Positions 58,711 through 64,000 of a stretch of DNA of 64,000 nt are shown here, in pieces. Each line of letters begins with the position of its first letter. Position 1 is the stretch's first letter. The position numbers were made by a program, and so were the translations under genes. A model generated the notes under the pieces. That model did not search any database. It was given only the letters and a program-made list of their open reading frames with translations, and was not told the origin of the DNA. Location of the stretch: contig CM069594.1 of the NCBI GenBank assembly GCA_035771175.1, forward strand, positions 9,920,620 to 9,984,619, written 5' to 3'. This DNA comes from Paratinospora sagittata (lineage: Eukaryota; Streptophyta; Magnoliopsida; Ranunculales; Menispermaceae).

Positions 58711-60199
58711 TGTTAGAACCCAGATTTATTGAAATGTAATTTTTAAGAAAAACTAAGAATGTTTGATGAATCCAAATTGAAAGAATTAACTCCTAGCAGA
58801 TCTATACAGAAATCTGAATTACACTTCCAAGAGTTCAAGAATGAAAGAATACAAGAATACACGTTTACAATGATTCAAAGATACAGACATGGTTCAAAAA
58901 TACAGACATGGTTCGTGGATGTAAAATAAAAAATACAAAAATTCACCGAAATAGTTCGATAAAATTCGACAAAATTCGATAAACTTCAATAAAATTTCTA
59001 TTTTTCAATTCAAAAATGCAAAAATTCGACAAGAAATTCGATAAAATTCGACAAAATTCGATAAAATTCAACAAGGTTGATGAAATTCGACAAAGAAGTA
59101 AAAAAATGTTATTTCATTAATAAAAAAAAAATCAATAATTATGTATTATTTTCAACTTCATCAACCAACATAGCAATATAAATTTTAAAAAATAATTTAA
59201 TAAGCTAACAAATTATGTAGTTTATGGGATATGCTTTACCAAAAAGAGAAGAAAAGAAGCAAAAAAATAAATAAATAAAGTTGAAATAAGATAAAAACTT
59301 AAAAATAAATTAAAAAAGTTTCCAAAGCCATCTTCTTTTAGTTAACTCTTATAAAACAAGATTAAAAAATAATACATTTAAATAATAAACTAATAAATTA
59401 AGCATGGTGAGATTCAAACTAGCAAAGTATATGGTTGAGAAGCAAGCCACCAAAAAACTAAATATCAAAATAAAGAAAATAAATTAAGACCAAAAGCCAC
59501 CATTTCAAATTCATCAACCCACTTAATAAGATTGATTTTGTTAGGTCACTTATTGGTATTTTTATGAATTAAAAGTGTTTATTTATATTAGTTTTTTAGC
59601 TTATACTACAATAAATATATATATTTAAGCATATATAAAAAAATTCTCCAAATTAATTCCAATTTTCAAGTGACCGAAGTCAAGTTGAAATTGAATTTTC
59701 GATCCTTGGATGTGCGTTAAACAATGTTAATGTAAAAACACATGTTTCAACCGATTATATTTATACTATTATATGTGAAAAGTATCTATTTATGTTTGTT
59801 TTCATCATTTCTAATAGTAATTATGCATATTTTAACATCTATATAGAAATTCTTTAAACTTCTCTAAGTTGGCGAATTTTTACAATAATTCTCCAAGACT
59901 TCTCAAACTTTCCCGAATTAATTCTGATTTTTAAAGGTCGAAGTGTCAGGCGAAATAGAAGTTTCGAACCTTGGATACAGAGACTTCGAGTGGTCTGCCA
60001 CTCCTAACAAAAGAAAATACATCACACCCTTCCTCCTACAAGCCATCCTTATTTATACCATTTATTCCTCCACTAATTGGCACATGTGCGTTGTTCCTTC
60101 ATTTGTTGCACCACCACTTCAACACTTAAAGCCTTTGCCGCATCTTCCTTTCGAATGCCCTTCCACCTAGCATAAGTGAAATGCACCGTAGGTTTGTCA
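58711..60199 (-). mobile_element. 3' LTR of the gypsy element, split by a MITE
   Basis: On the minus strand the LTR starts TGACAAACCTACGGTGCATT just after a purine tract and ends GGGTTCTAACA at 58711. Without the MITE and one target copy it is about 395 bp. A TATAAATA box lies at 60049-60058 on the minus strand. The partner LTR is outside the window, so the limits rest on the TG/CA ends and the purine tract. Confidence 0.65.
58888..59973. mobile_element. hAT-type MITE, family A, inside the gypsy LTR (with a second copy nested)
   Basis: Exact 8-bp duplications GATACAGA lie at 58880-58887 and 59974-59981. The left end CATGGTTCAAAAATACAGAC leads at once into a second CATGGTTC start at 58907. 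Two right ends occur: GAATTTTCGATCCTTG at about 59715 and GTTTCGAACCTTG at 59973. An outer copy was therefore invaded by an inner copy (about 58907-59715) of the same family. Confidence 0.8.
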
Positions 60200-60441
60200 A
60201 TCCCCCCCGCCCAAAGTCTCACCTTGTCCTCAAGGTGAAAATCAGGAAATTGAAATCGAATGGCGTTAAAAGTCTCCCAAGTAGCTTGGAAGGCCATGCC
60301 AACGAATAAGAACATTAGGACTTGTAGACGAAGAGGCTGAAAAATGTGGACGCACACTAGTGACTGCCTCCGGTACCACCTGAAGTTCCAATGTATCCTT
60401 AAGAGTTGGTGGTAAAGACTAAGGTATATGGTATGACCCAA
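60073..60441 (-). pseudogene. Gypsy chromodomain remnant
   Basis: FQATWETFNAIRFQFPDFHL and EDKVRLW resemble the end of the chromodomain-type tail after integrase in plant gypsy polyproteins. The frame runs on through the purine tract into the LTR before its stop. Upstream it is joined to the integrase only through stops and frame changes. Confidence 0.7.
60201..60210 (-). other. Polypurine tract of the gypsy element
   Basis: The complement reads GCGGGGGGGA directly before the LTR start TTGACAAACC, as expected for plus-strand priming. Confidence 0.65.
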
Positions 60442-60532
60442 TCACATGCCGTAATTGAGATACATGAAAAATCGGATGGAGGGAAGAAGTAGCAGGCAAG
60501 CGAAGTCGGTACGCTACCTCACCAACCTTTTC

Positions 60533-60799
60533 CTAAACCTCATAGGGACCATAAAATCGAGGTGCCAACTTTTCATTCCTACGACGAGCCAAGGATTGTT
60601 GACGATAAGGACGAAGTTTTAAAAACACAAACTCACCCGGCACAAAATGAATATCCCGACGTTTACCATCAGCACGAGACTTCATAAGCTGCTGTGCACG
60701 AGATAGATTAGCCTTAAGGTCCACTAAAACAGTATCCCTATCGCACAGCTCTTGATCCACCACCGACACTACTGCAGAGTCCTTACTATAACGAACCAA
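60533..60799 (-). pseudogene. Gypsy integrase C-terminal part (GPY/F region)
   Basis: It encodes LSRAQQLMKSRADGKRRDIH, then FVFLKLRPYRQQSLARR and FYGPYEV. This is the GPY/F motif region that follows the integrase core. A stop directly after YEV separates it from the chromodomain remnant. Confidence 0.8.
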
Positions 60800-60838
60800 T
60801 GGAGGAGGAAGACAGCCATATAAAGCAAGAAAAATGAG

Positions 60839-62036
60839 TCATATTCGCAGCAGTATGAAAATAAGTGTTATACCAATATTCGGCCCAATGCAACCAGCAA
60901 TACCAAAGTCTAGGACGATCAGACACAAAGTAACGCAAGTAGGACTCGAAACATCGATTGACCACCTCGGTTTGGCCGTCCGTCTGTGGATGGTAGGCGG
61001 TACTACGCTTGAGGTTAGTACCCTAGAGGTGAAACAATCCAGTCCAAAATGCACTAAAAAATACCTTGTCTTGATCCGATACAATCGAATGAGGAATGCC
61101 ATGAAGACGCACGACTTCTTTGACAAATGAAGCTGCCACTTTAAGGGCAGTAAAGGGATGTCAAAGACCAATAAAATGGGCATATTTGGTCAAGAGATCA
61201 ACTACATCCAAAATAAAATCAAAACCATCGAAACATGGGAGGCCCTCAACGAAATCCATTGTAATATCCTCCCAAACCTGGTCTGGTACAGGTAACGGCT
61301 TAAGCAACCCAGCCGGACACATAGCCAAGTACTTGTTCCGTTGACACACTTCACACTGTGCCACAAACTCGCGCACTGATCTGCGCATTCCAACCCAATA
61401 CCATTTTGCTGCTAAACGTTGATAAGTTTTAAACTCCCCCGAATGCCCACCAATCACAGTAGCATGGAATTCACGAAGGAGAATTGGAATAAAAGAAGAA
61501 TGGCGAGGTAACACAAGTCTCCCACGAAAAAATAACAAATCGCCGTCAATGGAATAACCTGGAAATGCTTTAGAACCCTGCTGCACTTGTTCCTTAATCT
61601 GGGAAAGATGATCATCACTCCAAACTTGCTGATGTAGCTGGTCCATATCAAGCAATGTGGGTAAAGATAAAGTGGTTAAAAGTGCATTTAACTCCATCCG
61701 AGAAAGCGCATCAGGTGCTTTATTCTCCAAACCCGGTCGGTATTGGATCTCAAAATTATATCCCAAGAGCTTCGTTAACCACTTTTGATGTTCTTCACTC
61801 ACCATTCGTTGCTCCAATAAAAATCTCAAACTCTTCTGATAAGTGTGAACAACAAATTTGCGCCCAAGTAAATACGGTCGCCTTTTTTGAATGACTAGAA
61901 CTATCGCCATTAATTCTCGCTCATACACAGATTTTAGGCATTCTCTAGAAGAAAGAACTTGACTAAAATATGCAATCGGACGATCATTCTGCATCAAACC
62001 CGCACCCAAATCATAACCCAAATGCATCTGTGTCAA
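60839..62036 (-). pseudogene. Gypsy RNase H and integrase region
   Basis: 61161-62036 is open. It contains RPIAYFSQVLSSRECLKSVY (RNase H), HQKWLTKLLGYNFEIQYRPG and NKAPDALSR, the zinc-binding HHCC part of integrase (GGHSGEFKTYQRL...CEVCQRNK) and QVWEDITMDFVEGLP, the start of the catalytic core. A stop and frameshift near 61161 break the core, and a further stop follows near 61030. In RNase H the usual Asp of the H-T-D motif is Tyr (HTYQKSL). The 5' end of RNase H is also out of frame near 62036. The protein cannot be functional as it stands. Confidence 0.85.
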
Positions 62037-62169
62037 TGAAGAAAGGCTTGGTAAAATCTGGGACAGCCAACACAGTTATTGAAACCATTGCATTCTTCAA
62101 CTGATTAAATGCAGTCTCAGTCGAGGCATTCCACCCGAATTGATCCTTCTTCAGCTGCTCAGTAAGTGG

Positions 62170-62880
62170 CTAAGCTAACTGGCCATAGCCATTTACAAAT
62201 TTATGGTAGTAACCGGTGAGGCATAAAAAACCACGCAACTCCTTAATATTTTTTGGCGGCGGCCAACGCAGCATTGCTTCGATCTTGGACTGATCTGCAG
62301 CTACACCTTGAGCTGACACAATGTGACCCAAGTACTCTACTTTCGGCTGCCCAAAAGCACAGTTCTTATGGTTTGTATAAAGGCGATGACGCCTCAATTC
62401 CTCCAACACAATACGCAGCTGTTGTAAGTGACTATTCATAGAAGTACTGTAAATCAAAATATCATCGAAAAAGACTAAATTTTTTTTTCGAAGATATGGC
62501 CGGAAAACATCATTCATCAAGGCTTGAAATGTTGCCGGCGCATTGGTTAGGCCGAAAGGCATAACCAAAAATTCATAATGACCATGGTGAGTGCGAAATG
62601 CTGTTTTCGGAACATCCGAAGAGTTGACTCGGATTTGATGATAACCCGACTTCAAATCCAGCTTAGTAAACACACTCGCTCCATGAAGTTCATCCAACAA
62701 CTCCTCGATAACTGGTATGGGAAATTTATCAGCAACTGTTTCCCTATTTAATGCTCGATAATCGACACAAAAACGTCAACTTCCATCTTTCTTTTAACAA
62801 GTAGAACGGGGCTTGAAACTGCACTGACACTTGGTTGTATGTTACCCACAGCGAACATTTCTTGCACTAGTCGTTCTATC
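62170..62880 (-). pseudogene. Gypsy reverse transcriptase
   Basis: 62170-62700 is open with [35 protein letters not shown], the active-site box [10 protein letters not shown] and [14 protein letters not shown]. The preceding part (62701-62880) is recognisable but spread over frames. A stop near 62170 separates it from the RNase H segment. Confidence 0.9.
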
Positions 62881-63881
62881 TCATCTTTTTGAGATTTTGG
62901 ATAGAGGTAAGGACACGGACACTGATTGGAGAAGTGCCCGACTTCAACACAATTGCATGATCCCGAGATCGAGTCAGAGGTAGGTCATCGGGCATATCAA
63001 AAACATCTTCAAACTCTTGCAACAAAGGCTGAACGACACTGTCAATCGCGGCATTCTCCGATGAATCTGTTAGTGCCACGACATTCAATTCTAACAAAAC
63101 TCCTTCCCCTTCATGATGCATCGTCCTCATCAAGGCCTTCAGTGAAACCTATGTGCGACACAAACTTGGATCGCCCTGCAAGGTAACCTGCGATTCTCCA
63201 ATGGTGAAACGCATAGTGAGAGTCGACCAATTTACGTTGGTATTTCCCAAAGTCGAAAGCCATTGCATACCCAAAATAATGTCAAAACTTCCCAATGCCA
63301 GTGGTAGAAAATCATCGACAACCTTAATCGAAGACAAAGAAAGTTGAATTCCCTTGTAAATACCCTCTCCACCCACTGAAATACCAGTGCCCATGACCAC
63401 TCCATAACTCGTCGTTTTTGTTAATGGAAGTTTCAGTCTCTGCACCAAAGTCTAAGAGATAAAATTGTGAGTCGACCCACTATCGACCAACACCACCACC
63501 TCTTGTGAACCAATGGAGCCTTTCAACTTCATCTTTCTTGGTGTTGTAAGCCCTACCATCGAGTTCAATGTAACCTCAACCCCAAAATCGTCATCAAGCA
63601 CAAACGTCTCTTCTTCACCAACAACAACGTCATCCACTCCATCTCCTAATAAAACCCACAACTCATTTTTGCAACGATGGCCTGAAGAAAACTTTTCTTC
63701 ACTGCGGAAACAAAGTCCACGCTCACGGCGCTGTTGCATCTCAATGTCTGACAATCGCTTGAACTGGGGTTGGGACGGTGGACCACGATTTGATTTTTCC
63801 ATTACTGCCAGCAGTAAGGAGGTGCGCTGGAAAGATGAAGCTGAGTGTGGTAAATTAGGGTTCTGCGATCCAAAACCCTAA
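62876..63881 (-). pseudogene. Gypsy gag end, zinc knuckle and protease
   Basis: 63452-63802 holds a knuckle-like GLCFRSEEKFSSGHRCKN, in which the second Cys is Ser, and the protease active site VLVDSGSTHNFIS, cut by a stop. 63149-63448 continues the protease fold (FDIILGMQWL) and then a stop. 62876-63133 holds the linker LLQEFEDVFDMPDDLP and ends in a frameshift just before the reverse transcriptase. The rest of gag lies toward and beyond 64000. Confidence 0.8.
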
Positions 63882-64000
63882 ACAACCCCTTTGCTACCAT
63901 TAACGGTTTCCAAGGAAGGAGGAAAAAGGGGGTGATTCTTATTTTCGATTCGTTGCGCGATATCCATGATCTGCAACAAACCCTTGGGTTTGAAGAGATG

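Larger units (their letters stand above)
58711..64000 (-). mobile_element. Ty3/gypsy retrotransposon, antisense in ARP7 intron 5, defective
   Basis: Domains on the minus strand, in order from the right edge: gag end with a zinc knuckle, aspartic protease, reverse transcriptase, RNase H, integrase with GPY motif, and a chromodomain-like remnant followed by purine tract and 3' LTR. The order protease-RT-RNase H-integrase and the terminal chromodomain indicate a chromovirus-type gypsy element. The polyprotein is broken by several stops and frameshifts. The 5' LTR and most of gag are beyond 64000. It starts 198 bp after ARP7 exon 5. Confidence 0.9.

Noticed and set aside
63513..63881. 122-residue plus-strand frame
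   Set aside because: Antisense shadow of the gypsy gag/protease region. The minus-strand product has recognisable motifs; this one does not.

Overview
This is nuclear DNA from a flowering plant. It carries a nuclear-encoded photosystem I gene (PSAN), a plant-type actin-related protein gene (ARP7), an RKD-type RWP-RK transcription factor gene, spliceosomal GT-AG introns of up to several kb, and dense plant transposons (Ty3/gypsy, Ty1/copia, LINE, Au-type SINE, hAT and Tourist-like MITEs). Very large TE-filled introns suggest a woody or TE-rich dicot or basal eudicot. The species cannot be fixed from the sequence alone. No rRNA, convincing tRNA gene, CRISPR array or prokaryotic feature was seen.

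Layout. 1-0.43 kb: GC-rich imperfect repeats and three back-to-back palindromes. 1.39-1.91 kb (-): fragment of a paralogue of the next gene, split by a MITE. 4.26-5.26 kb (-): intact single-exon gene for a six-pass membrane protein. 5.3-13.6 kb: AT-rich intergenic DNA with repeat debris. 13.66-14.59 kb (-): complete three-exon PSAN. 16.7-26.3 kb: a nest of repeats. An 8.2-kb TG...CA element with 5-bp target duplications (AGTAC) lies inside an inverted relative of itself. It contains a second such element (2.86 kb, TSD ATAGA) and a multi-exon RKD-like gene with an in-frame exon duplication and an extra copy of its promoter and first exon.

27.6-58.5 kb (+): the ARP7 gene. A possible leader exon lies near 27.7-27.96 kb. 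Five coding exons are recognised (39291-39368, 39746-39958, 46172-46313, 52324-52568, 58329-58512). The last part of the protein, about 75 residues, is not in the window. The introns and the 5' region hold hAT MITEs, a Tourist-like MITE, LINE 3' ends, an Au SINE, a gutted copia element and long inverted repeats. One roughly 0.9-kb hAT-type MITE family has entered introns 2, 3, 4 and 5. From 58711 to the right edge a Ty3/gypsy element lies antisense in ARP7 intron 5. Its 3' LTR is itself interrupted by the same MITE family, and its polyprotein is broken by stops and frameshifts.

PSAN makes a thylakoid-lumen subunit of photosystem I, ARP7 a nuclear actin-related protein of chromatin-remodelling complexes, and the RKD gene a putative reproductive or embryo transcription factor. 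Nothing suggests a shared pathway. The main interest is structural: a host regulatory gene enclosed within a mobile-element-like unit, and nested insertions that can be ordered by their target-site duplications.
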